Assembly (NCBI RefSeq): GCF_900177535.1
Contig: NZ_FXAJ01000002.1
Coordinates: 1-64,000 of the forward strand
From: Priestia filamentosa
Lineage (GTDB): Bacteria; Bacillota; Bacilli; Bacillales; Bacillaceae_H
Direction of reading: 5' to 3'
Length of the DNA: 64,000 nt
Of this stretch, positions 17,444-26,150 are shown in pieces (position 1 is the stretch's first letter; each line of letters starts with the position of its first letter). The notes beneath the pieces were generated by a model. The model worked only from the letters and a program-made list of their open reading frames with translations. It was not told the origin of the DNA and did no database searches. Both the position numbers and the translations under genes were made by a program.

Positions 17444-18277
17444 AATTAAGTAGTCACTAGAATATTGGTTAAATGCAATAGCTTGATTAATTCTTCTTCT
17501 CACACATCTTCGGGTAAATCAGAGGCATTCGATTAGTTTGTAGGGCCAGTTAATATAAGAACTAAAACTATCAAAAATAATGTTTGCTTTATCATATAAC
17601 CGCCTCAGTGCATAGTGTCCCTTTAATAAGATTTATTTATTAAATCTTATTGTTCAGTTATCCTGCCCTTTAATAGTTCGTAAAAGTATACGTTTATCGA
17701 TAATTTAATTTTATAACCAATCTAGCATGTTTAAGTTCGTTTAATTTTGAAATTAAAATACAAACGTTCTTTTGAATACATCCATTTTTACGAACGTTTT
17801 TATTAATATAATAGAGAGTTAAACACAAAAAGAATATAAAAATAGAAAATCTGGACACATGCATATAGGGGGCTGAGATTAAAATGAAGGATGTCATCAT
17901 CAATGTATGGATAAGGAGTTTATTCTCAAGACATTTTCACCGGCAAACAAAGCGGAAAAAATGGCAATGGGGGCAGTACCAAATGATGAAACGGATGATT
18001 CGCATTGAGTGCTGATATTAGTATATGTAAGTGTTGGAAGGGTGATTTGAGGTTTTTACGCCGGAATTTTTTATCCTTTCTTACATTATCTTTCTCCTAG
18101 AATCAAAGTTTAATCTTAATTGCATTATGTTTTCTTTTTGTACGGTTAATGATATGATTTTCACAAGTCTGTTTGACCTGAGAAATTTTTTACCCTTACA
18201 AAATGCCTAAAAAAGAACTCTTTTATAGTATATAAATGATTCCATCCTCTCTTAATCAACAATAGGAAGTGATACAA
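17444..18277. other. 830-bp gene-poor stretch
   Basis: It holds a perfect 11-bp inverted repeat AATAAGATTTA/TAAATCTTATT (17625-17651) without a U-run, and a 33-codon frame at 17907-18008 (MDKEFILKTFSPANKAEKMA...) with natural composition but no proper ribosome site. No other feature was seen. Confidence 0.4.
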
Positions 18278-19039
18278 ATGGAGAAAACAAAGCAGCCTTA
18301 TGGAACGGTTCTTATTAAAGCCTCGCATATCTTGGATTTTTTATCAAGTTGTGATGAACCGCAGTCTTTGAATAGAATTGCCAAAGAAACTGGTTTAACG
18401 AATTCTACAGCTTTAAAAATACTAGACACTTTACTCATGATAGGTTATGTCCAAAAAAACGCTGAGTTAAAGAAGTTTAGTCTTGGTTTATCAATTATTA
18501 AATATGCTAATAAGTCAATAAATAATTTAGATATTAAAAAAATTGCACAACCACATTTAGAAGAGTTACAAAATGTAACAAATGAAACAGTTCACTTAGG
18601 TATTCAAGATAAAGATAGTATTATTTATATCACAAAAATAGAGAGTAAAAATCCTATATGTCTCTATTCAAAAGTTGGCAATAGTATTCCTATGTATTGT
18701 TCAGCAATGGGAAAAGCTATTTTAGCCTATTCATCAGATGAAGAAATTCAAAATTATTTAGATCGTCAGCCATTAAATAAATTAACGAACAACACCATTA
18801 CAAATAAGCCTGAATTTATGGAAGAGATTTTGAAGGTTAGAGAAATGGGTTATGCTTATGATAATGCTGAACATGAAGAAGATGTATTTTGTATTGGAGC
18901 CTCTATTACTTTGAATAACAAAAAGTATGGAGCGTTTAGTGTTAGTATTCCTAAATATAGACTGACGGAAGAGTTTCAAAAACAAATTATTGAAGCAATA
19001 CAAATTTGTAAAAATAATATCTTAAACGATCTTCATTAA
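18278..19039 (+). CDS. IclR-family transcriptional regulator (copy 1)
   Basis: 253 residues from the ATG at 18278, with TAGGAAGTG before it. The N-terminal winged HTH spans about 12-70 (KASHILDFLSSCDEPQSLNR, ETGLTNSTALKILDTLLMIG). The C-terminal IclR effector domain follows, with the usual ETVHLGIQD, MYCSAMGKAILAY and MGYAYDNAEHEEDVFCIGA segments. It lies convergent to a second IclR gene at the left border of the rhamnogalacturonan island. KdgR of enterobacteria is an IclR protein that responds to KDG, so a role in uronate control is plausible but unproven. Confidence 0.92.
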   Translation: MEKTKQPYGTVLIKASHILDFLSSCDEPQSLNRIAKETGLTNSTALKILDTLLMIGYVQKNAELKKFSLGLSIIKYANKSINNLDIKKIAQPHLEELQNVTNETVHLGIQDKDSIIYITKIESKNPICLYSKVGNSIPMYCSAMGKAILAYSSDEEIQNYLDRQPLNKLTNNTITNKPEFMEEILKVREMGYAYDNAEHEEDVFCIGASITLNNKKYGAFSVSIPKYRLTEEFQKQIIEAIQICKNNILNDLH

Positions 19040-19066
19040 CAGAGAAAGTGTATTAAAGTTAAATTT

Positions 19067-19102
19067 AGCCAAGGCCTTCTTTATAGAAGTCCTTGGCTTT
19101 TA
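19067..19102. terminator. Bidirectional terminator between the two iclR genes
   Basis: AGCCAAGGCCTTCT (19067-19080) pairs with AGAAGTCCTTGGCT (19085-19098) with one mismatch. A T-rich tail follows on the plus strand; the stem also lies beyond the minus-strand gene's stop. Confidence 0.75.
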
Positions 19103-19138
19103 TATGTTTGTAAAGCCTTTGTCATAACATAAAAAAAC

Positions 19139-19912
19139 TTAGTTTATATAACCTAGTTTCTTGGAGATGTGCTCACTGCATTCTTTGGCATATTTTCCGT
19201 AGATGTTGATTTCTTCTTCTGGAAAGCGAAGTGTTGGCACAGAAATACTGAGGGCACCAACTACATTCTTAGAAAAGTCAAAAATGGGTGCTGCCACACA
19301 TCGTATTCCAATTTCAGTTTCTTCATTATCAATTGCGTATCCATTTTCCCTTATTGATACTAATTGCTCTAGAAAATCCTCAATTTTTGTAATCGTGTAA
19401 GGGGTATTTTGCACAATCTCACTTTTATTCCATACATCTATTACTTTTTCCTTATTAGAAAATGCAAGAATGGCTTTCCCTACAGCTGTACGATACATCG
19501 GATTCTTCTTTCCTATCCATGTATGCATTCTTATTGTGTTAGTAGATTCAACTTTATGTATATAAACGATTTCAGTTCCTTCTTCAACAACAAGATGGAT
19601 GGTTTCCTTTGTTAATTGAGCCAATTTTTCAAGATCAGGTTTTGCCTCCTCTAATAAATCAAGGTCTTGTATTCTTTTATTACCCATTTCGAATAGTTTA
19701 AAGGTACATCTGTATTTATTTGAATCTTTTATTTGTTCAATATATCCGTTACTCACAAGCGTTGATACTAATCGATACACTGTTGTTTTATTTAAATTTA
19801 AAGATTTACATATATCAGTAATACCAATTTGATTGTGTTGAGACACGATTCCTAAAATCGCTAATGCTCTATCAACAGATTGAACAGTGTCACTCTTAAT
19901 CAATATTGCCAC
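19139..19912 (-). CDS. IclR-family transcriptional regulator (copy 2), candidate KDG-responsive repressor
   Basis: 257 residues counted from a GTG at 19912; the ribosome site is weak and the start could be slightly downstream. The winged HTH is at about 10-65 (SVDRALAILGIVSQ, LNLNKTTVYRLVSTL). The effector domain has ETIHLVVEEG, MYRTAVGKAILAF and ENGYAIDNEETEIGIRCVAA. It is divergent from the GH105-transporter-kdg genes, whose upstream region has two related palindromes. By position it is the best candidate for the local repressor of pectin-uronate genes, analogous to enterobacterial KdgR; Bacillus subtilis uses a LacI-type KdgR instead. Confidence 0.92.
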   Translation of the reverse strand: MAILIKSDTVQSVDRALAILGIVSQHNQIGITDICKSLNLNKTTVYRLVSTLVSNGYIEQIKDSNKYRCTFKLFEMGNKRIQDLDLLEEAKPDLEKLAQLTKETIHLVVEEGTEIVYIHKVESTNTIRMHTWIGKKNPMYRTAVGKAILAFSNKEKVIDVWNKSEIVQNTPYTITKIEDFLEQLVSIRENGYAIDNEETEIGIRCVAAPIFDFSKNVVGALSISVPTLRFPEEEINIYGKYAKECSEHISKKLGYIN

Positions 19913-20252
19913 ATCCCATAATAGATAATTTGTTTAACGTTACTGTTAATTATAGAGCTTTCCTACTTAAAAATCTATTACTCATTATCAATGTGAAAAG
20001 GAAGTATCTATTTTAAAAAATCAAATCTCCCTATAAGAAAATCAAATTATTAATGGATTTATAGTTATAAAATCCAAAAGATATCCACATTATGATGGTT
20101 TGATACAAAAGTATAGGGTGATAAAATTGTCTGTTTATATTTGTTTTGTAGCGAATATATCCGTTTATATTTTTGTTTTTTGTGTATAATCTTTTGAAAA
20201 TATGAAAAACATATTGATATCCTATATTTTTTTTCGTATAATGAAATAAGAA

Positions 20253-20265
20253 TTCACAATGTGAA
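20253..20265. promoter_or_regulatory. Palindromic operator candidate 1, TTCACAATGTGAA
   Basis: A perfect 13-bp palindrome in the iclR/GH105 divergent region. A related copy lies about 100 bp further on, so it is a candidate site for the adjacent IclR regulator. Confidence 0.4.
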
Positions 20266-20320
20266 ACAAAAAAATAATTAATAAAATATAGTAAAAAAGC
20301 TAGGCATAGAGTGTTAGAAT

Positions 20321-20334
20321 TGAAAGCGTGTTCA
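20321..20334 (+). promoter_or_regulatory. Candidate CcpA cre site upstream of the GH105 gene
   Basis: TGAAAGCGTGTTCA matches the cre consensus TGWAANCGNTNWCA with one mismatch. It implies glucose repression of the island. Confidence 0.5.
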
Positions 20335-20361
20335 GTATTTCAGACAAATATTCTTATTTAT

Positions 20362-20375
20362 TTCATAATTGTGAA
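20362..20375. promoter_or_regulatory. Palindromic operator candidate 2, TTCATAATTGTGAA
   Basis: A near-palindrome whose reverse complement TTCACAATTATGAA resembles site 1 (shared TTCACAAT). It lies about 95 bp before the GH105 start. Confidence 0.4.
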
Positions 20376-20470
20376 TACTGATACTTTTTGTAGAAAACAA
20401 AACGAGTAAAGAGATAGGTTGAACTATAAAAAGTATGAGAGATAATTTATTTTTGCTTGGAGGGAACAGC

Positions 20471-21574
20471 ATGATTCAAAATAAAGCATTTATTGAAAAA
20501 GAAGAAGTAGTAAGCTATATCAATTTACTAATGAATAATCTTTCACAGATTAAAGATAATACTGGGGAATTCTTGCTGCATTTTGATGACGTAGTAGTAG
20601 ATGACAAGAGTTGGGCAGTGTGGAATTGGCCGCAAGGTGTAGGATTATACGGAATACATAAATATTCAAGACTATCAGGCGATCAAAAAGCTTTAAAGAT
20701 TGTAACAGATTGGTTTAAAGATAGATTTGAAGAAGGAGTTCCTCCTAAAAATGTAAATACAATGGCTCCGCTTTTAACATTGGCCTTTCTATATGAAGAA
20801 ACGAAGGATAAATCACTTATTCCTCATCTTGAAGAGTGGGCAGAATGGGTAATGCATGATATGCCACGTACAAAAGAAAACGGACTGCAACATATGACAT
20901 ATGGTCCGGAAAATAAAAACCAGCTATGGGATGATACGTTAATGATGACTGTATTACCATTAGCAAAGATAGGTATGCTTTTCAATAAACAAGAGTATAT
21001 AGAAGAAGCTAAAAAACAATTCTTAATACACATTAAATATTTAAGTGATCGAAAAACAGGATTATGGTTCCATGGATGGACTTTTGAAGGAAATCACAAC
21101 TATGCAGAAGCGCTATGGGGAAGAGGGAACTGCTGGATTACCATTGCAATTCCGGAAATTATCGAAATATTAGAGTTAAAAGAAGGGGATTTCTTTAGAG
21201 AATTCTTAATCGATACATTAAAGAGACAAGTAGAAACATTAGCTCAGTATCAAGATGAAAGCGGTTTATGGCATACGTTAATTAATGATAAAACATCTTA
21301 TCTTGAAGCATCTGCCACAGCAGGGTTCGCATATGGAATTTTAAAGTCTGTTCATAAAGGCTATATAAGTCAAGAATATAAGGAAGTTGCTTATAAAGCT
21401 ATTCAAGGAATGCTGAGAGAAGTAAGTAAAGATGGAGCTTTACAAAAAGTTTCAGTTGGAACAGGTATGGGAGATAGCTTAGATTTTTATAAGGAAATCA
21501 AAATAACAACAATGCCGTATGGACAGTCATTAGCAGTTCTCTGCTTAGCTGAATTTTTACATTCCTATAGTTAA
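20471..21574 (+). CDS. GH105 unsaturated rhamnogalacturonyl hydrolase (YteR/YesR type)
   Basis: 367 residues from the ATG at 20471, which has GGAGGG six bases upstream; an ATG at 20435 has no such site. This is an (alpha/alpha)6-barrel family 105 enzyme. The catalytic Asp is in QLWDDTLMMTV (about 145-155), and substrate-site motifs HGWTFEGNHNYAEALWGRGN (about 203-222) are conserved. It hydrolyses the unsaturated galacturonyl-rhamnose disaccharide left by rhamnogalacturonan lyases, giving a 4,5-unsaturated uronate (which becomes 5-keto-4-deoxyuronate) and L-rhamnose. No signal peptide: it acts inside the cell after uptake, consistent with the transporter next door. Confidence 0.93.
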   Translation: MIQNKAFIEKEEVVSYINLLMNNLSQIKDNTGEFLLHFDDVVVDDKSWAVWNWPQGVGLYGIHKYSRLSGDQKALKIVTDWFKDRFEEGVPPKNVNTMAPLLTLAFLYEETKDKSLIPHLEEWAEWVMHDMPRTKENGLQHMTYGPENKNQLWDDTLMMTVLPLAKIGMLFNKQEYIEEAKKQFLIHIKYLSDRKTGLWFHGWTFEGNHNYAEALWGRGNCWITIAIPEIIEILELKEGDFFREFLIDTLKRQVETLAQYQDESGLWHTLINDKTSYLEASATAGFAYGILKSVHKGYISQEYKEVAYKAIQGMLREVSKDGALQKVSVGTGMGDSLDFYKEIKITTMPYGQSLAVLCLAEFLHSYS

Positions 21575-21586
21575 TTACAAGGGGGC

Positions 21587-21633
21587 ATTACGAATACTCA
21601 TTAGAAGTGTAACACTTCATGAGTATTCGTAAT
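21587..21633 (+). repeat. 47-base intercistronic hairpin without a U-run
   Basis: ATTACGAATACTCAT (21587-21601) pairs perfectly with 21619-21633, and an inner GAAGTG/CACTTC stem extends it around a TAA loop. AATTTAAC, not T, follows. It probably stabilises or processes a GH105-transporter transcript, or attenuates it, rather than acting as a simple terminator. Confidence 0.65.
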
Positions 21634-21694
21634 TTAACTATAGAAAGTCAATTTTATGATTAAATTAAAAGTAGATATTCAGTTCACATCTATA

Positions 21695-21708
21695 TGAAAG
21701 CGCTTCTA
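21695..21708 (+). promoter_or_regulatory. Candidate cre site upstream of the transporter gene
   Basis: TGAAAGCGCTTCTA matches the cre consensus except at positions 12 and 13. It lies about 25 bp before the transporter start. Confidence 0.45.
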
Positions 21709-21733
21709 ATATACGACGGGAGAGAAAACGGGG

Positions 21734-23281
21734 ATGGAGAAGAGACAGATAAAACTTGTTAATTATTTAGCGTATGGATCCACCGATTTTTTAGGTGCGG
21801 GTGCTTTTGCTTTAACAGCAGCTTGGCTATTGTATTTCTACACAACATTTTGTGGGCTAACCCCAGTTCAAGCTGGATCTATTTTTGCAATTGCCCGTTT
21901 TGTCGATGCTATAGCCGCTCCAGTAATGGGTTATATAACAGACAACTTCCATAAAACTAAACTTGGAAAGAAATTTGGAAGAAGAAGATTCTTTCTATTA
22001 ATTTCCATTCCTTTAGTGCTTTGTTATTCCTTAATTTGGGTTAGCGGTATGAGTTATTGGTACTACTTACTTACATATATCGCCTTTGAAATTGTGTATA
22101 CAATGGTGTTAATTCCTTATGAAACATTAGCATCAGAAATGACGACAGACTTTAAAAAGCGTGCAAAGTTCACTGGTGCCAGAATGTTTACCGCTCAGTT
22201 ATCAGCCGTATTTGCTGCATTTATTCCGGGAAGACTAGTTGAAGCGTTAGGAAAAGATGATCCTATGACGTTTCTTTATGCAGGAACCATCTTTACAGTC
22301 ATTTTTGTTTGCGTATTAACATTTGTTTACAAATTCACATGGGAAAGACCTTTAGAAGATATATTAAATGAAGAAGTGCAAGAAGAAAAAATACCATTCT
22401 TTAAAAATGTAAAGAAGGTATATATAGATTTAATCTCAACTTTAAGAGTCAGAGCGTTTAGGCAACATTTGGGGATGTATTTAGGGGCTTATCTAAGCCA
22501 AGATATCTTTAATGCAGTTTTTACCTACTTCATTGTTTTTTCTCTTGCGCAAGATACAGTTGTAGCTTCCAATTTAATGACAGTTATGTATCTGCTGCAA
22601 ATCTTTGGGGTATGGCTGGCTATGACTATGACTCTAAAATTAAATCCGGCTCCAGCATATAGAGTCGCAATTTCTCTATTTATGGTAGGTGTCATTGGAT
22701 ACGTAGTTGTTTATTATGCTAATCCGTCCAATTTGATGTTAATGCTGTTCATCTTGATAGGTATAGCGGGTCTTGGAAGAGGTGGATTGAACTTTATTCC
22801 GTGGAACATCTATCCTTTTATTCCAGATGTAGATGAAGTTCTTACAGGGCAAAGAAGAGAAGGTGTATTTGCGGGTATGATGACATTTATACGCAAAGCT
22901 TCTCAAGCACTTGCTGTGTTCCTTGTTAGTTTTGTTCTACAAGAAGCTGGTTTTGTTTCAGGAAAAGATGTCCAATCAGCTTCAGCACTCACTGCTATTA
23001 TAGCAATTTTAACAATAGGAACCTTAATTTTTCTTGTTGGAGGTTTTTTAATCTCTTACAGATACAAGTTAACAAAAGAGAATCATACGATTTTATTAAA
23101 TGAGATTAGCAGGTTGAAAAGTGGGGGTTCTATGAGTCACGTTGATACTACTACTCGTAAAGTGGTTGAACAATTATCAGGGTGGCAGTATGAAAAGCTT
23201 TGGGGAAACAATCCAGTTGGATATAAAAATAGCATTGCTTATAAAAATCTTCAGGATAAAAAGAAGTCAAAAACAAGTTAA
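21734..23281 (+). CDS. GPH-family (glycoside-pentoside-hexuronide) cation symporter
   Basis: 515 residues, ATG at 21734 after GGGAGAGAAAACGGGG. It has twelve hydrophobic segments. The N-terminal LAYGSTDFLGAGAFALTAAW (about 11-30) and the loop DNFHKTKLGKKFGRRRFFLL (about 75-94) are typical of the GPH group (the R-G-RRP/FF loop and the early NYxxYGxxD-like helix). Members import oligosaccharides, glucuronides or pentosides with H+ or Na+. Being between the GH105 hydrolase and the kdg genes, its likely cargo is the unsaturated rhamnogalacturonan disaccharide or short oligomers. A cytoplasmic tail of about 60 residues follows the last helix. Confidence 0.88.
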   Translation: MEKRQIKLVNYLAYGSTDFLGAGAFALTAAWLLYFYTTFCGLTPVQAGSIFAIARFVDAIAAPVMGYITDNFHKTKLGKKFGRRRFFLLISIPLVLCYSLIWVSGMSYWYYLLTYIAFEIVYTMVLIPYETLASEMTTDFKKRAKFTGARMFTAQLSAVFAAFIPGRLVEALGKDDPMTFLYAGTIFTVIFVCVLTFVYKFTWERPLEDILNEEVQEEKIPFFKNVKKVYIDLISTLRVRAFRQHLGMYLGAYLSQDIFNAVFTYFIVFSLAQDTVVASNLMTVMYLLQIFGVWLAMTMTLKLNPAPAYRVAISLFMVGVIGYVVVYYANPSNLMLMLFILIGIAGLGRGGLNFIPWNIYPFIPDVDEVLTGQRREGVFAGMMTFIRKASQALAVFLVSFVLQEAGFVSGKDVQSASALTAIIAILTIGTLIFLVGGFLISYRYKLTKENHTILLNEISRLKSGGSMSHVDTTTRKVVEQLSGWQYEKLWGNNPVGYKNSIAYKNLQDKKKSKTS

Positions 23282-23379
23282 ACAACCGTTTTTAAGATGA
23301 AATTTCATTATAGAAGTTTTAAATAGTTTCATTAATGATTGAAATTTCAAATAGTTTCATATATAATTAGAATCGTTAA

Positions 23380-23414
23380 TTTCCAAATAAGAAATTTTAT
23401 TTCTTATTTGGAAA
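23380..23414 (+). repeat. 15-bp perfect hairpin between transporter and kdgA
   Basis: TTTCCAAATAAGAAA (23380-23394) pairs with TTCTTATTTGGAAA (23401-23414) around TTTTAT. There is no U-run after the stem; it is about 35 bases upstream of kdgA. The preceding 80 bases repeat GAAATTTCA and AATAGTTTCAT motifs, which may be operator halves. Confidence 0.55.
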
Positions 23415-23450
23415 TATCGATATCCTATTTCTCTGGAGGATGACTCAAAA

Positions 23451-24089
23451 ATGAATATATTATCTAAACTTTCTGATTGTGGAGTAGTTGCAGTTGTAAG
23501 AGGTGACTCAACAGAAGAAGCTATCCGTATTTCTGAAGCGTGTATAAAAGGAGGCATAAAGGGTATCGAAGTTACATTTACTGTTCAAGATGCAGATTCC
23601 GTTATCAAAGAGCTGGTCTCTATCTATGATAACAATGATAATGTCGTTATCGGTGCGGGAACAGTGCTTGATGCCCAAACGGCACGTATTGCAATTTTGG
23701 CTGGGGCTGAGTTTATTGTAAGTCCAAGCTTTGATAAAGAAACGGCAAAACTATGCAACTTGTATAAAGTTCCTTACATGCCTGGTTGCATGACAATTAC
23801 GGAAATGAAAACTGCATTAGAATATGGTGCAGACATTGTGAAATTATTCCCAGGAAGCGCCTTTGGTCCTGATTTTGTTAAAGCAGTAAAAGCACCACTT
23901 CCTCAAGTCAATATTATGCCAACAGGAGGTGTAAACTTAGAAAATATTAAAGAATGGATTCAAAACGGTTGCACGGCTGTAGGAGTAGGAGGCAATTTGA
24001 TTGCTCCAGCGAAAACAGGGGATTTTGAACAAATTACCTCACTTGCTCGTCAGTATGTAGAAAAAGTGCAAGAGGCAAGGGTGGGGTAA
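23451..24089 (+). CDS. kdgA: 2-keto-3-deoxy-6-phosphogluconate aldolase
   Basis: 212 residues, ATG at 23451 with TGGAGGATG upstream. This is a class I TIM-barrel aldolase. The Schiff-base Lys131 (ADIVKLFPGSAFGP) and catalytic Glu40 (GIEVTF) are conserved, along with the phosphate-binding PTGGVN and VGVGGNL segments. It cleaves KDPG to pyruvate and glyceraldehyde-3-phosphate, the last step of the uronate branch. Its stop codon overlaps the kdgK start (TAATG), indicating translational coupling. Confidence 0.95.
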   Translation: MNILSKLSDCGVVAVVRGDSTEEAIRISEACIKGGIKGIEVTFTVQDADSVIKELVSIYDNNDNVVIGAGTVLDAQTARIAILAGAEFIVSPSFDKETAKLCNLYKVPYMPGCMTITEMKTALEYGADIVKLFPGSAFGPDFVKAVKAPLPQVNIMPTGGVNLENIKEWIQNGCTAVGVGGNLIAPAKTGDFEQITSLARQYVEKVQEARVG

Positions 24090-25105
24090 TGATGAAAAAA
24101 GTGGTAACACTTGGTGAAATTATGCTTCGTCTTTCTACTAATACTGGGGAGCGTCTTTGGCAGTCAGATAAGTTGACAATGCACTATGGAGGCGGAGAAG
24201 CAAATGTGGGAATTTCACTTTCCCATTTTGGACATAATGTTTACTTCGTTAGTAAAGTACCAGATAATGCCCTTGGGCGTGGAGTTAATCGTCATCTCCA
24301 ATCTCATGGAGTTTATACGGATTATGTTCTAACAGGGGGAGAAAGGTTAGGCACTTATTATCTAGAAAGTGGAGTAGGAGAGCGGAGTGCGAAGGTTACG
24401 TACGATCGAAAATACTCTAGTTTTTCTACTTTAACAATAGCGGACTTAAATTTAGAAGAGATTTTTCACGAGGCAACACTATTTCATGTTTCAGGAATCA
24501 CTTTAGCTCTATCCCCTGATTTACAAGAATTAACCCTTCTAGCTTTAAAGAAGGCGAAAGAAAAAGGGATAAAAACAAGCTTTGACTTTAATTATCGTGC
24601 ATCTCTTTGGAGCCAAAAAGAAGCATCTGAAGCAATTCAGCCTCTCTTACCTTATGTAGATATTTGTTTTTGTGGGGAACTGGATGCTATTCATTTACTT
24701 TCAATAGAGAAAGCAGAAGATTCTTTATCAGAAACAGATAAACTTAAATACTATTACGATAGAATCAAAGAAATGTATCCGAATATTCAGTATATAAGTT
24801 CAACTTTCCGTCATGTGATTTCTGCTTCAGTAAATACATTGCAAGGGAATTTGTATGAAGATGGAAAGCTGCATCAAAGCAGGGTCCATTACATCGACCA
24901 AATTGTGGATCGAGTTGGCGGTGGAGATGCATTTGCAGCAGGTGTACTTCATGGAATAATCAATCACTTACCTTTACAACAAATCATTTCATTTGCAACA
25001 GCTGCTTCTGCATTGAAGCATACAGTTCATGGTGACTGTAATGCTTTTTCTGAAGAAGAGATTTTAGAATTTGTAGCTAATGAAAGAGGAAAGATTGTTC
25101 GATAA
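24089..25105 (+). CDS. kdgK: 2-keto-3-deoxygluconate kinase (PfkB family)
   Basis: 338 residues; the ATG at 24089 overlaps the kdgA stop, and a second ATG follows at 24092. It is a PfkB/ribokinase fold with the N-terminal GGGEANVGISLSHFG (about 34-48) and the C-terminal signature VDRVGGGDAFAAGVLHG (about 271-287), whose Asp is the catalytic base. It phosphorylates KDG at C6 to KDPG, the substrate of KdgA. Length and motifs are normal. Confidence 0.94.
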   Translation: MMKKVVTLGEIMLRLSTNTGERLWQSDKLTMHYGGGEANVGISLSHFGHNVYFVSKVPDNALGRGVNRHLQSHGVYTDYVLTGGERLGTYYLESGVGERSAKVTYDRKYSSFSTLTIADLNLEEIFHEATLFHVSGITLALSPDLQELTLLALKKAKEKGIKTSFDFNYRASLWSQKEASEAIQPLLPYVDICFCGELDAIHLLSIEKAEDSLSETDKLKYYYDRIKEMYPNIQYISSTFRHVISASVNTLQGNLYEDGKLHQSRVHYIDQIVDRVGGGDAFAAGVLHGIINHLPLQQIISFATAASALKHTVHGDCNAFSEEEILEFVANERGKIVR

Positions 25106-25165
25106 GAAGAGAATGAAAAATTTTATGACTAAAAAACAATATTAAATGATAAAGGAGAATGAATA

Positions 25166-25996
25166 ATGGAAACTCGTTACGCTCATCATCCCGAAGATGT
25201 AAAACATCAAACAACAGAGGAATTAAGAAAGAACTTTTTAGTTGAAACTCTTTTTGAGAAAGATCGTGTTCACTTAACATATACACACAATGATCGAATG
25301 ATTTTTGGAGGCGTCACTCCTGGAACAGAGGAACTAACAATTCAATTAGATAAGGAACTTGGCGTAAACTACTTTTTAGAACGTCGAGAGCTTGGCATTA
25401 TTAATATTGGAGATGAAGGTACTGTTATTCTTGACGGAGTGGAATATGAAATGAAAGGCCGCGACGGTTTATATGTTGGACGCGGTACAAAAGATGTTCG
25501 ATTCCGTTCAAAAGATGCTAACAAACCAGCTAAATTTTATATCAACTCAACACCAGCACACCATACGTATCCAACAGTGAAAATTGATATAAAAGAAATT
25601 GATCCGCTTCATAAAGGTGAACAAGCAACATTAAATGAGCGCAATATTTATCAATATATCCATCCAAACGTTTGTGAAAGTTGCCAACTTCAAATGGGAT
25701 TAACGATGCTTTCACCAGGAAGTGTATGGAATACAATGCCTTGCCATACTCATGAGCGACGTATGGAAGTCTACTTATATTTTGATATGGAACCAGATAC
25801 TCGTGTATTCCACTTTATGGGCAAACCAGATGAAACAAGACATTTAGTTATGAAAAATGAACAAGCAACCATTTCACCAAGTTGGTCTATTCATACTGGA
25901 ACAGCTACAAGTAACTACACATTTATTTGGGGCATGTGTGGAGAGAATATTACTTACGACGATATGGATCATGTAGAAATGGAAGAACTGAGATAA
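25166..25996 (+). CDS. kduI: 5-dehydro-4-deoxy-D-glucuronate isomerase
   Basis: 276 residues, close to the 278 of E. coli KduI. The ATG at 25166 is preceded by AAAGGAG. This is a bicupin fold with metal ligands in the conserved MPCHTHERRMEVYLYFD segment (about 191-207) and the late His in SWSIHTGTATSNY. It converts 5-keto-4-deoxyuronate, released by GH105 or oligogalacturonate lyase, to 2,5-diketo-3-deoxygluconate. It is followed by a strong terminator and then kduD. Confidence 0.95.
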   Translation: METRYAHHPEDVKHQTTEELRKNFLVETLFEKDRVHLTYTHNDRMIFGGVTPGTEELTIQLDKELGVNYFLERRELGIINIGDEGTVILDGVEYEMKGRDGLYVGRGTKDVRFRSKDANKPAKFYINSTPAHHTYPTVKIDIKEIDPLHKGEQATLNERNIYQYIHPNVCESCQLQMGLTMLSPGSVWNTMPCHTHERRMEVYLYFDMEPDTRVFHFMGKPDETRHLVMKNEQATISPSWSIHTGTATSNYTFIWGMCGENITYDDMDHVEMEELR

Positions 25997-26020
25997 GTTA
26001 GTTAACACCTAGCTAAGAGA

Positions 26021-26063
26021 AAACAAATAGTATCCTAACATAAGCGATACTATTTGTTTCTCT
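26021..26063 (+). terminator. Terminator between kduI and kduD
   Basis: A perfect 14-bp stem (AAACAAATAGTATC 26021-26034 with 26046-26059) and a pyrimidine-rich tail TCTCTTT. It may be leaky, since kduD follows in the same direction. Confidence 0.75.
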
Positions 26064-26150
26064 TTAATGCAAAATATAAGTTTTTTGGTTCGTGAAGTTA
26101 AAATATGAGATTGAAACATCAAGAATACATAAAATTGGGGGAGTTAAGCA

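Noticed and set aside
17907-18008. 33-codon frame MDKEFILKTFSPANKAEKMA...
   Set aside because: Natural composition but no ribosome site at a workable distance and no family; reported only in the gap note.
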